Assembly (NCBI GenBank): GCA_030248295.1
Contig: JASANH010000647.1
Location: 372,001-436,000 of the forward strand
Direction of reading: 5' to 3'
DNA length: 64,000 bases
Source: Mesodorylaimus sp. YZB2_4
Lineage: Eukaryota > Nematoda > Enoplea > Dorylaimida > Dorylaimidae
A program made the position numbers and the translations under genes. How positions within the stretch are numbered: position 1 is the first letter of the stretch; every line of letters starts with the position of its first letter. This document shows, piece by piece, positions 48,369 through 59,900 of this stretch. The notes beneath the pieces were generated by a model. It worked only from the letters and a program-made list of their open reading frames with translations. It made no database searches and was not told the origin of the DNA.

Positions 48369-51300
48369 ATGATCATTCTTTGTCAATCACGTTTATTCCC
48401 CCAAGTAAATCGCCTGCGGGTGGTTTCTGTACCGTTTCTTAAGAATTACTCCGCCGTTATTGGCCCAAACAGAACCTTGGCTGTTCTGTCGCACGGTCTA
48501 GTAAATCATGATTCAATCAATGGAAAACGCGATGGATTATTGGTTCCAGTATCCTCGTCGCAGCACCGGCTGATCATAACTCAACTTACACGCGCTCTGG
48601 CGTCGGGGAAAGGATACACAGATTATGGTCACGAAAGGTTAAAACCTGGTCATCCAATGCATTCGATCTATATCTTCATAATGGGAATGATGGCTGTTTC
48701 GTTGATCTTCTTTTTTGTTACCAACGCGGAACAAGAAGAACAGTATATCCAATTTTTTCTTGCGTTAGGGTGTTGTGAATCGTTTGAGAGCATTTATGTT
48801 GTAGGCGCCCAATGTCAGATAAAGATCCGAAGAAGCCATGGAGCGTTTATGCCGCAACATTGGATCATCGAAGCTCTGGGGCAAAATCGGGCTCGAGTGA
48901 CGACAAGTCGGAAAAAGATCTGGATGAAGGACAAGAACAAGTCGAACCCAAAGAAACGGCGGAGCCTGCGGTACCGAAGAAAAAACGGCGATCTTTTCGC
49001 GACAGAAAAGTAAGACTAGTTTCATTATTATCGCAGTTCATTCTCATTTAAGCACGCATGCGCGTGCGTTCGAGAAAAAACAAATCAATCTAAAAGAGAG
49101 GCCAACAAAAAAAATTTTTAATAAGCGCAGGCAAGAAAATAAGCATAGGCCTACTGTAAATTAAATGACTTTGCCAATAAGAACTCTTTATGTAGCAGGA
49201 TTTTGGGCTATTACATAGAAGGCTAAAACCTTGGCGTTAAACGACACAGTAATTTGATCCACCTAATAATGACTGAAGAATCTTCCATACATGCCGGCAC
49301 CCTATAATAGCCTATAATCATTACAGGCTAACCACCAAAAATTTGAAAAAAGTGGAGGACTGCGCAGTCGCGGCCATGAAAAAAAAACATTATTTCTTTT
49401 TTATTCTGCGTCTTTGAGCAAATTTTGCGCTGTCTGTGCTCCTGTCCATCTGCAATGCCCATTGGTGTCATTCGTTGTGTTATCTTCCAAATTAGATGGA
49501 TAGCGAGAGCATTCAGCTATGGATAGACTAAAAAAATGATACCAACAATCATAACCAATCTGGAGAGCATTGAAGCAAATCCTGATTCTGAGTCTGATGG
49601 AAATGCGAAGGCAGTAGCATCAGGTTACAAGGAGCATTTTTTACTGATTCACGTTTCCACACAACTATGTTATTTCTGAGATGTAGTTTCAGTACTGAAG
49701 CATTACTCTTGGAGTCTACAAAATAGAAAGGCTGTCCTAATAGTCAGGAACACAGCAGAGACTTGCTACTGAATGGGTTGAATCCGATCCAGCCAATCCG
49801 CTTAAAAAAATAAGAGTGATGGTGATGACATCTCTGGCCCTGTTTTCTCGCTGTCAGACTACTCCAAGGGACGCAGGACTCCGAGGACTAACCAGCACCT
49901 AAAGTGGGATTACATGCTGATTTGAGAGAAAAAAACGGCATGTTCTCACCTTAGTATGCCACAAATTATCATTTTCCAGCGGATAAAGCGTGAAAACTTG
50001 AGGTTGCCAATCCTGCCGATCCAGCAGTCGGATCGGATCCACCCCCTGGATCGGGCGATGCTGGTTGCGCACTAAAAACAGCGAAATTTGGTCATTTTAA
50101 GCCATAAGCCAAAAATGTCAAAATTTAGTGATTGCGCACCAAAAATAGCGAAAGTTTAGGGACTGCGCACCAAAAACAGCAAAATTTAAGAGACTGCGCA
50201 TTTACAGGCTAAAGCTCGGACTGTCGGATCATGTATAAGAATTATAGATGCCCAGGAAAGACTGTGTGTATGGGATGTTGACTAGGATTTGGCCGCCGTG
50301 TACATAAATATTCCCTATTCATGTGGACCGAAGCCTCTTATTCTCTGCATCATGGTGAGGTAGGAATCACATGCCTGGGCTTCTTCGACCTCGGATACAG
50401 CGCAAGTCTCGACCGAATGAACTGTGTGAATAGCGAGCGATGCCCAAGTCGCTAATATGGGATAGTGTGGCTAGGACACCCATGAATTATGAAAGACACC
50501 CGTGTGGTCCAGTGAGGTCGAAGGGTTGCATTACGGAGGGCGCAATCTACAGTAATGCAGTATGTTGTCCCGCAAACTCGTGAAATCTGGCACCAACATC
50601 GCATAGGTTCGTATCATTCTTAAAAAGGCCTTTGATGTTTTGACTCCTTTGCTTAGATAATTGAATACGAAAATCGAATTCGTGCTTATTCGACACCGGA
50701 TAAAATATTTCGATATTTCGCCACGTTGAAAGTCTATCCTGAGAACGAAGCGCACCATCCGAATAATTTTGAAATCTTCATGACGCCCGAGGACTTCGTG
50801 AGGTCGATTACGCCTGGTGTCATACAGCCAGAAGGTAGTGCAAGATATAGTACAGCACATTCTAGTTTGTAAAAGCTAGAATACATGTATTTTTCTGAAT
50901 TTAGGTTTACGGTTGGATCAGTTCCGTTCATTCGATCCACACAAAGAAAAATTGAATTTCAATTTGGAACCGGACAGTATTTTTTACAAACTTGGAGAAA
51001 ATGGCTTGATTTCATTTTCCGACTATATATTTTTATTGACTGTACTTTCGAGTAAGTTACAGAATTCAAACCAGTACATTGGGGCATAGGGACTTTGACA
51101 GGAGCTCTATTCATATCGGAAAGTCGGATTTGTTTCATGGGACTGGGATGATGGGATCGTGAGGACAAGTCACACCACCGCTTGCCAGTGCAGGAAAATG
51201 TTCTGACCATGCGTGAGCTTAGTCCAGATGCTAAAGGTAGGGAATAATTCCATACGCAGATTGTCCTGAAAGTTTTTTACTGTTTTGACGAGTAAGCATA

Positions 51301-53264
51301 CTTGTCTAATTTTTTTTACAAAAATCCTTGCGATAGTGGCACCTGCTAGCGATGATTGACACGGTTTTTCTGACTTCATCATATTAGGTAGCAGTGAAGC
51401 AAGCTTTACCATGATATACTAGGGGTTAAGTAGGGGGCCCCTCTACTCTGTTGTGTACATGGGACGGGCACCAAACCCTCAACTTGCTATGCACGGAGGG
51501 TGTGCAACCGTGAGTTGGCGCATTGATAATAGTGCAGGTTCAGGTGCAGTGTAAACTGTACATAGCACACTGTTGAATAGAGCGTCTAATTTTATGGTTC
51601 TGTGGCGGTTTTGATATATCCAGTCCATGTGGTAGCTGATGAATCGCTTTATTCAAAAGTTTGTCATGAAGAATTCCTGGAAATTGAGCATGGACCTGTA
51701 ATTCAATTCGAAAAAACAAAGCTGGCAGAGATCCATAATGAACCCATGACTGTTTGCGGGAAGCTTGCCGCCACACAGAGTCATCTTTGCTCTTTTGCAT
51801 CAGATATCGAGTGACAGCTCGGTGGTCGATGTCAAGGTTTCCAGGCACTTTTCATTGACTAATAAACTTTTGAAGTGAGCCACTCACCAGTACCTCCCAA
51901 TCATAAAAATGGACGCTCTATCCAATGGCGTGCTTCACTTTACCGGCGAAGCCAACTCATTGTCAGACACTTCTCGTATCATGGCACAGATCAGATCTGG
52001 CAGCTCACAGGTCAGCCCTCTGTGTAACGGGCAACTGGGGGGGGGGGCTTCTGTGACACCCACCAGTGCAAGGTTGCTGTTTTATTCTTTTTGTTTTTTT
52101 CAGCTTCTCCTCGTCATTTTGCGTTGGCGTTTAAAATGTTCGATCTGAACGGCGATGGCGAGTTGGATTACCAGGAATTCGAGAAGGTAAATTTGTACTT
52201 TGTCTTTCTGCCCCATCGTCAGCTCACTTGTGTCCTTCAGGTGGAGTCAGTTATTCGAAGTCAGACTAGTGTGGGAGCCAGACATCGAGATCACTCGAGC
52301 ACCGGCGGAATGCTGAGGCGTCACGTTAACTCGGCATTGGCTGCGTATTTCTTTGGAAATGAATTGGATGGAAAATTAACGATCGAAAAATTTTTAGAGT
52401 TTCAAGATCATTTGCAAAGAGATATTCTTCAAATTGAAGTAAGCAGTATTTTTTTCAGATTCTCATCCTGGTTGGTTTAAAAAATTGGGTGCTTTTTAGT
52501 TTAACCGACGTAAACCTAAGGAAGGAAAAATTTCCGAAGTGGCCTTTGCTACGTTGCTATTGCAACATAGCGGGCTTCCAGAAAAGCGCCAACGTCGAAT
52601 GCTTGGCCGCGTGAAGAAACTGTACGGCAAGAAAAGGCGACTCGAAGAAAACAAAGCCGACACAGAGGAGGAACAAGGAACGGTGGAAGACGAGCAAGCT
52701 GAAGTGCCGATTTCGGGTAATATTATCAACTTGAAACCTGGCAAAGATTTGAGTCTTATTCCTCCGAAACCGCGAGGAATCAGTTACGACGAAGTGAAAG
52801 CTTTTTTCGAACTTTTGGATAATATATCGGACGTAGATACGGCATTGACCTTTTATCACATGGCCGGTGCTTCAGTTGACAGATCGACTTTGCAGCACGT
52901 TGCGAAAACTGTGGCCGGGGCGGAAATTAGTGATCACGTGATCGACGTCGTATTCGCATTATTCGATGAGAATCGTAAGTGTTTTGTTGCGTTTTATTGA
53001 TTTTGGTTTGACAAGCCCATAATTGGACAGTTTAACGGGGTGAGGCTGAGGAGGTTTCCGAATGCTGACCTGTTCAAGGATAAGAGTTGCCTGATGTGCA
53101 ATTGTTTTGCAGAGGACGGCGAGTTGAGTAATCGGGAATTCGTGTCGGTGATGAAACGACGTTTGATGCGTGGTCTGGAGCGGCCGAAGGATACGGGACT
53201 GATCCGGTTAGTGGCTGCTTCGTGGCAGTGCGCTTGGGATCGAACGCCAGCCATGTTTGGTTGA
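48369..53264 (+). CDS. micu1: Mitochondrial calcium uptake protein 1
   Basis: EF-hand gatekeeper of the uniporter, acting in the intermembrane space on MCU. Eight exons (48369-48742, 48805-49009, 50657-50834, 50905-51051, 52104-52186, 52241-52438, 52500-52974, 53113-53264) are all phase-consistent and give 603 aa. It has a presequence and a membrane-like segment ([19 protein letters not shown]), then a polybasic stretch and joint [29 protein letters not shown] as in MICU1. [13 protein letters not shown] and [16 protein letters not shown] follow. EF-hand 1 is [12 protein letters not shown] and EF-hand 2 is [12 protein letters not shown], both with complete Ca2+ ligands. The end, [13 protein letters not shown] and ASWQCAWDR, matches the MICU1 C-terminus. 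Length exceeds human MICU1 (476 aa) through a longer N-terminus and a Lys/Glu-rich insert ([17 protein letters not shown]) between the EF-hand lobes. Confidence 0.97.
50065..50210. repeat. Short tandem array in MICU1 intron 2
   Basis: Four imperfect units built on TGCGCACCAAAAACAGCGAAA followed by a TTTAG/TTTGG stretch, the last one truncated. Unit spacing is 35-60 bp. It lies in the 1647-bp intron between exons 2 and 3. Confidence 0.75.
51905..51995. repeat. tRNA-D-arm-like dispersed repeat in MICU1 intron 4
   Basis: Shares GGACGCTCTATCCAATGG and nearby blocks with 4177-4260 in ARF intron 2. A G-rich tract (10 Gs) follows at about 52037. Confidence 0.5.
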
Positions 53265-53624
53265 TTGGTCAGCAAAGATCGTAGTCATGTACAGTGTGTT
53301 GTGGAATGCGTTGATGGACTGTCGTGTTTGAATTCTAGTGGATAGAGTAGTGTTGGAGATTTGGGTGCTGGCTTCAATCCTGATATTGCATACTGATGTG
53401 GGATCGAACGACTTTGGTGTGAGACATGTTTTTGTGTGCACAATTGTAAGACTGATCCAGACACGTAATTAGTAGATTATGGCATATAAGCACAGAAACG
53501 AATGAAAAATGTGATGTGATAAACGAGAAACGGCCGAAGAGGCTTTGTCAACGTAGAGAACGAACGACTTCTGAACATAATGTTACGTGTGTAACAAACT
53601 AGGTACCCATGGAGAGCAAGGGCC

Positions 53625-54156
53625 CTAATAGTTGCACTTCGACGTGGCTTTGGGCGAACAGTCTGAATATTCGAATCGACCCTGTGATTGACGTTCGATC
53701 ACGCATCGGTTGAGATGGTAGTCGCAGAAACAGCCGGTCTCGCTGGAATGGAGAAGAGTATAACTGATTTGACAGATGGTCTTGGGAAGTTAAAGTTTGG
53801 GGTCTGGATTGGGTCAGATGGCTGCAACAGGAGGAGTGTCTTGGATGGCAAAGGATTAGGCCCAGGGGTCGATGGCTAGGCCATACTTACCCATATCTCT
53901 CCCTCAGTTCATTAGTATTGAGTGGACACCACTCGTCCGGCTCCCGTCGATCGTAGCAGTCCGAATGTCCATTGCAGAACTTGGCCGTGCCAGTCGTCTG
54001 CACCCAACTGCCCTTGACTCGATAGAAGCGTCCGAACGGGTGCCACGGGGGGCGGCCATTGAAAATCAGTGGGAATGTCATCAATTCTCCCTCAGCGCTC
54101 TCCAAATTGGGCAGAAGGCAAACGAGTGCCAGAAGGAGAGCACTAGTCGCCATCAT
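53625..54156 (-). CDS. Secreted LDLa-like cysteine peptide precursor
   Basis: Two exons on - (54156-53891 and 53742-53625) are joined in phase 2 (127 aa). The second exon is only 39 codons and was found through the acceptor ATTCCAG. A signal peptide (MMATSALLLALVCLLPNLES) precedes PLIFNGRPPWHPFGRFYRV, then KFCNGHSDCYDRREPDEWC, an LDL-receptor class A-like Cys/Asp pattern. Exon 2 adds GETGCFCDYHLNRCVIE, YSDC and a final C near the stop. Eight cysteines in the mature part and no membrane span indicate a secreted protein. The combination of a proline/aromatic N-terminus and LDLa-like motif recalls insect prohormone/ITG-like precursors, but this is only a resemblance. A TATAAAA box lies about 45 bp before the chosen start, which rules out the in-frame ATG at 54195 as start. 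Confidence 0.75.
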
Positions 54157-54199
54157 AGTCTCCTCGTCTGTCTGATGACGGACAATAGACAGCACTCCG

Positions 54200-54206
54200 T
54201 TTTATA
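54200..54206 (-). promoter_or_regulatory. TATA box of the LDLa-like gene
   Basis: TATAAAA on the - strand, 44 bp upstream of the start codon at 54156. Expected transcription start is near 54175. Confidence 0.7.
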
Positions 54207-55087
54207 CTGTACTGCTTGACCTTTTAAGTTAGAGGCGAATTTAGCTCTTCAATGCGAAAAAATGCAAAACATGACTTTTATCGTTTTGTGTCAGACGAGA
54301 ATTGTTTTTATGCATTGCTCATGACGTAGGCACTTGAGGAATTGAGACGGTAGCAGCAGGGGACAAAAATGAGATCACCCGCTTTCCTGTTTCACCCATT
54401 TTCACTAAACTGTCACTCGAGGTCAGACGAAAACGGTTTCCACTCAATTTGCGGGTAATTGAGGGTGAATGTAGAAAACATTTTAAACAAGTCCTGACAC
54501 AGACATTCGTAATATCAGTCAAAACACGGACACTCTGACACTTGGCCTTGAATAACGTTTTGAGACGAGTTATTTTGAAAATTCTGTCTGCACATTGGTG
54601 GCGTGTCTTGCATTCCTTATTTGGGCGGGATAAGATGTGAGTGACAGCTGCCGACCGCATGTCACTTTGCCCGTGCTGGCAAGTTTAGACATGGCGGACA
54701 GTCATGACTGCATCAGAGTATACATGTCACATGAGGGTAAGTGTCTGCCACTTTTGTGTTAGTTAGTCGAGAACGTCCTACTGTAGCTCGTATGAGTGTG
54801 TATATAAAGTAGGGTAGGTGCAGGAGTGTACATGTACTCGTACTGTAGATGGACAGATATTAAAAGGAAATGGAAAAGTTCGTCACCTTCTACCACTTCT
54901 TTGAAACACTACAATACCTTTTTTCAGTTTGGGTACATAGATCATTCGGCAACTTATACTCTGCTGTTTAGTTTGCAGCAGTCCACTAATAAAATGCGAT
55001 AAAACACAATATGCGTGATCGCATACAAACATATGAAGCTGATGCGAGCAGGTCGTTTTCGTTCTGGCTTACCTCGACAGGCAACCA

Positions 55088-55516
55088 TTACCGAACGGGT
55101 GAATTGGCAATCATGGTGTTGACACCTTGATAACGCTGATACGCGGTTAGCATGGGCAACAAGAACCGACCGTTTCTAAAATTAGGAAGCCCGTAAAGCA
55201 GGAAAGACCTGGACGTATCCGTCTGCAGGGCAGAAAATGGCGAGATAAGTAAGGGCGCCATGTGAGTGAGGTCTGTGTGGGTAACTCCAGAAACAGTCAC
55301 AGTAGTGCAGCCTTACCTCATGGCCTCTTCTGGTGTACGTCCATAAAATACGCGATTAGGCATGTATTTGAGAAGGTGTTTCAACTTAGCGTTCATTCGG
55401 CTGCGTGTCAGGGTTGGATAGGGGCGTTGGGATGTGGCCATAGAACCCACTCCCACTGCCTCGTAAGCTATCAAAAGGCATATGCAGATGGCGATAGAGG
55501 CCATGGCGCGCGTCAT
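55088..55516 (-). CDS. Possible neuropeptide-like secreted precursor
   Basis: Exon 1 (55516-55317) encodes a signal peptide (MTRAMASIAICICLLIAYEA) and a short basic peptide region ending LLKYMPNRVFYGRTPEEAMR. The FYGR tetrad would be a site for amidation and cleavage. A good donor (GTAAGG) follows. The next acceptor (CCCTGCAG) opens exon 2 at 55222. The phase-2 join gives a Cys-containing tail ending at 55147. The other open frame (YGLPNFRNGRFLLPML, stop at 55088) looks more protein-like but does not match the phase. The exon 2 frame is unresolved. Family unknown. Confidence 0.4.
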
Positions 55517-55594
55517 TGCTGCCCTTCCGCAACCTTCAACTGGCCATCGCTCCTTTTGGCGAGGCGGGTTCCACTTCTGCCTCCTTATTAGCAA

Positions 55595-56972
55595 GCTCCT
55601 CCTCGCTCAGAAGCATTGTGCTAAAACCTGTGTCGGAGGGTGATTTCGAAAGGTCGTGTGTGGCCCACAATCATTAGTGAATCAATTGGTCCCCTCGGCG
55701 GGGTGCTGATTAGGAGGCGCCCTGCTATTGTTCAATCGTGTCGTCGCGAGAAAGCAAAACAGCGAAGTCCCTCTATTACCTACGTGATGTTCGTAGTCAG
55801 GGCGTTCTGCTGATCCAGAAAAGGATCAATTGTGCAAGTCACTTCTTATCACTGCTATCAACAAGCGTTGCTAATTGTCTCTCAGCCCATTGTTTCTGTT
55901 TCATAGAGCTCCGCCTTTTCGAATTCTGACAAACTAAGACACTCGCAAAAAATTCTCTCGTCTTCATTCGTGTATCAGAATTGTGCATTTTGATACTCCT
56001 CGCTTATAAAGTGCCGGGGCGCCAGAGCGAAAAGATTGGTTTTTAAAAAGCGACTACGCCAAGGGCAAGGATGTGCATCGGGCCTCGCCTCGAGTTATCT
56101 AACTGGAAGAGAACTAGGAAAAATACTTGGCTACACAAAAATAAGCATGCTATTCGTTTTCTCAAGTTGCCAAAAATGAGTTTCAAAAATGAAAAGCCTA
56201 AGCAGTTGTTGAAGACAAGGAACATAGACTTTTCTTTTCGCCTTTGTTCAGGGCATATTTTGACCTTTCGAAAAATTCGTTCTTGCTAACTTATGCAAAA
56301 TTTAGGAACCTAACCCAAAGCGCTCTGCATAGGATGTAAGAGGAAGGCCATCGTGTGGTTATTTATATGTACCTGACGATATAGTGTCGTCCAGATCTCG
56401 GCGAGGACGGCTGCTGGCTTTTGGACGTCCTGCTCCTCTCCAAGCCGAAGATTGCTGCAAGCAAAAGACACGCTGTAATCGACTTCTACTTCGAAACAGC
56501 CAGCTGACTCGAAAATGTTGGAGGGCTAGGGTTTCGTAAGGTGTTTTCCTCATTTTCCAAGGGGCCCAGTATTTTAAAACGGAAAAGGGAGGAGCGCAAT
56601 GAAGACCATCTCAGCCAGCGCCTAGCCAAAACGACAGCCCTCTTCTAGGCAGTAAACTTGGTTCGACCAAATGGCATTGGTTAGGTAACATCCGCGAAAG
56701 CTTCAGTCTCCCAGGCAAATTTTATGGATGCCGTGAACCTGCCGAAAGGCGTCTAGCCGCCAGTCTCGTGTCTGATTCAATAGCGGCAGTTGGGAAGGAT
56801 ACGCTGTACCTGTAGGTATTATCTCTTAGCCTTATGCTACCCTGAGTAGGAACCGAAAAACGACCTCCAAAATAGAGGATTAGGTGAAAACGAAGTGCCC
56901 ATTTTCAAACAAATATATTCATATGACCTGCTGCGATTTTGACGAAATATTTGTGAATCGCAATTTTTAACA
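55595..56972. other. Intergenic, no gene seen
   Basis: A - strand frame at 56359-56553 (Arg/Ser-rich) has no supporting motif. Nothing else is supportable. Confidence 0.35.
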
Positions 56973-59900
56973 ATGGGTTTGGGAGATTTGCTGAAACGAG
57001 CTACCGATGCCGTCGTTCAAGGCGCTCTTGTTAGTTATTACTTCGTCTATTATTTGGTCAAGTGAGTCTTTCTTGTATGCTCCCACTGAAGTGAACAGGC
57101 GCATATGCATGAGAGCTAAGTGACACTACCACTCCCACTGCCTCGTTGGCTATCAAAAGATGGCGATAAGGGAGCGCCTCAGTGGGTTATGCTCTGCGAG
57201 AACAACATTCTTGTGTGGGAGGTCTGATCTACAGTAGAACCAGATTAAATCTCTTTAGATTTTTTTGTGGATTTGTCCCCATTTGCCCTCGGACAGCCAA
57301 GTCTAGCAAGACTGCGCAGAGACCAGGACGCACGGCAGTGTCCCTCTGTGTTGTCTCCTCTGGGGTATTCCACACGAAGGCACAGGACAGTGGCGGGCTT
57401 TGAACCCCACTTTTGGAGGCCGTATACTCGTTTGCCCTCCACTCATGACAGAGCACCATAGCACCCAGTACAGCCTGGAATGCAATCCAAACGAGGGTTT
57501 ATAGTTTTCCAAACCGATCTCCTTCGCCAAGGATCGAACCCTGAGCGGGCCCAACCGCTCGCTACCAGGTCATTATGGGCATAGGTAGTACTGTACTGTA
57601 TGTGTGGTATGACTTAGTGTAGGGCCAATTTTGTATCATTCTCTTCGATGCATAATGCCCCAGTAATAGCCATTGGGAAATGTTAGCCCGCTGTGTCAAT
57701 TTCTTCTTTGCAATCTGATCTGCGTATAAAAAGGTTTGAACATATGGTTTCGTGTTTACTCTGCGCACCGATGTTCTGAATTTCCAGCAAAATTGTTACA
57801 AAAAAGTTGCCTGCAGCCAAACAGATGCGCTCCCAGAACTAATGCAGTCTGTTTATAGCAAAATGAAATACCTCGATTCTAGTCGCTGCAAACTGGAGTC
57901 ATTCTTATAATGCGAGAGCATCTTGATTAGTCAAACTTGCATCGTTCAATGCCCTGTCACAGAGCGAATGAGATCTGGTTTTTAAAATTCATCAGCCTGA
58001 AATCCCTGGCTCGCCCTACAGTTATCTAGGGCTTGCCACAGGATGGCTCAAGCTACAGGAATGATCCCTCGCAGTCCACAACACCTCGTGATAAGTGTAT
58101 TGTCCGCACCACCAGGGCTTTATAAAGGGGGAGCGGCCGCGCCTGGGACCGAAGTGCTCATGAAGCAGTTCAGGCCACGAACTCAAGGCTGGCTCTCACT
58201 CAATCGATACCTGTAAACAAAACCAGTCACTCGACCTCGATTTTGCGTCTGACCCTGACTCAGGAGAGGCACACTGGTTCCAGAACCACTGAGCTGATAG
58301 GTGCAGATGGGGTACCCGCGCCCATTACACTACTAACAGTCTTGTAGACTAGTGATAAGTACTGGCTGATGACTGGGGACTATGAACATATCGCATGGTG
58401 ACCATGACTGCAATAACACTGAAAGTTGCCTGATTCTGACATTGAGGCAGCTATATCGACTACCGGGGGGGGGATCAAGCTACCAGCACGCTTAAGTTGA
58501 TGTTCCCCCACGACCACCACGTATCAGCACAAAGAGAGTCACCTTGCAAAGAGCTAAGTTCTTGGTGCTCGCCTGAAATTTTCTGTGTTCCAGATTATAT
58601 ATTACCTCCCTCTTTTCAGAGGTCGTGAAAACGAGGAAGCAGCCAATCAGCAGCATCTGTGCATTGATAAGCCAGTGCGGCCCGCTCCCAGTGCTCCAGC
58701 AGTCGGCCCAGCATCCAACGTGTGTTGCTTGCATGGCGTCCAAAGCAAGCCGACCGCGTTCGGTTATTCTCCCCCACCAGCTCCGATCGCGCCTAAACCA
58801 GGAGCTGCGGCTAGCCCAGGTGGTGGATGGCTTTCATGGTTAAATCCAAAAAACTGGCTCGGATCTTCGAAACAAGAAGAGAAGCCTATCGTCCCGCCTC
58901 ATCAGTTTAAGTACGAACACGTGGCCAATGGATCGTCCAGCCCTGCTGGAGGTCATCCAGAGGAACAGAGTCAATCATTGTTTGGGAAATTGTGGAATTA
59001 TGTGCCTTCGCTTGGATCGAAATCTGAACCCGCCGAACAGGAACCTCCGCCATCGCCTATCAGCAGTGGACCACGACGAATCCTGCGAGTGGTAACCATT
59101 CCTGGACCCGGCACCCCTGGCACGTACGAGGAACATAGGCACGTTCAAGAGTTTGCACAGAGCGATAGTAAGGCCGATTTCATTCGGGAATTAAAACACG
59201 CTGTGGAGCCCCATTACCCCGCCACTTTGTCACACGGTCAAGACAACCACCGACCCGGCGCACCTATTCGACCAGTCAGTGAATACATCCCGCCCGCACC
59301 CCCGGTACCGCCCCAAGTCAAAGCCGGACAGGCCAATTTCCAAATTCACGTCAAGCCTAAGCCATTATCTTCAACCGTGAAGCCTGACGACGCTTGGGTC
59401 ACCGCCCCCAGCGGGCCGTCCGAGGTGCAGAGGCAGGTCATATGGTCGCCGTCTAATATCCAACCCCAACCCCACGCCGCTAGCACCATCCAAGTGCAGA
59501 CACAACGTCAACAATTACGCAAGACCACAACCACTGAGGGCAGACAGGTCATCTCACCCAGTTTGTACGAACCAGAAGACAGCCAGAAGAGTGTCCGTGA
59601 AATGAAACGCCAATGGCCTCCTCCCAGCAATGCTACTGGTGTCGAGATAATCAAGGATTTGGTGTTCCCCGCTGGAGCGCCCGGTGACCTCTCTAACGCA
59701 ATCGTAGCCGATGGTGACACGACGTTCAACTACGATGCTTATCGACCTCCATCCAGAGCCGAGACAAGTACCAGTGCGTAAAAGGCACAGAAAACATGTT
59801 TGGGACCGCAACGAAATTGGTTACATTTCAGGAACGTATGAAGAAAGCAGAGTTCGAGACTACTCCGGTGGTCAGGACTCTTGGGAGCCGTCGAGGGATT

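Noticed and set aside
53887..54195. Start at 54195 for the LDLa-like gene
   Set aside because: It lies too close to the TATA box to be transcribed; the MMATSALLL start at 54156 gives a proper signal peptide.
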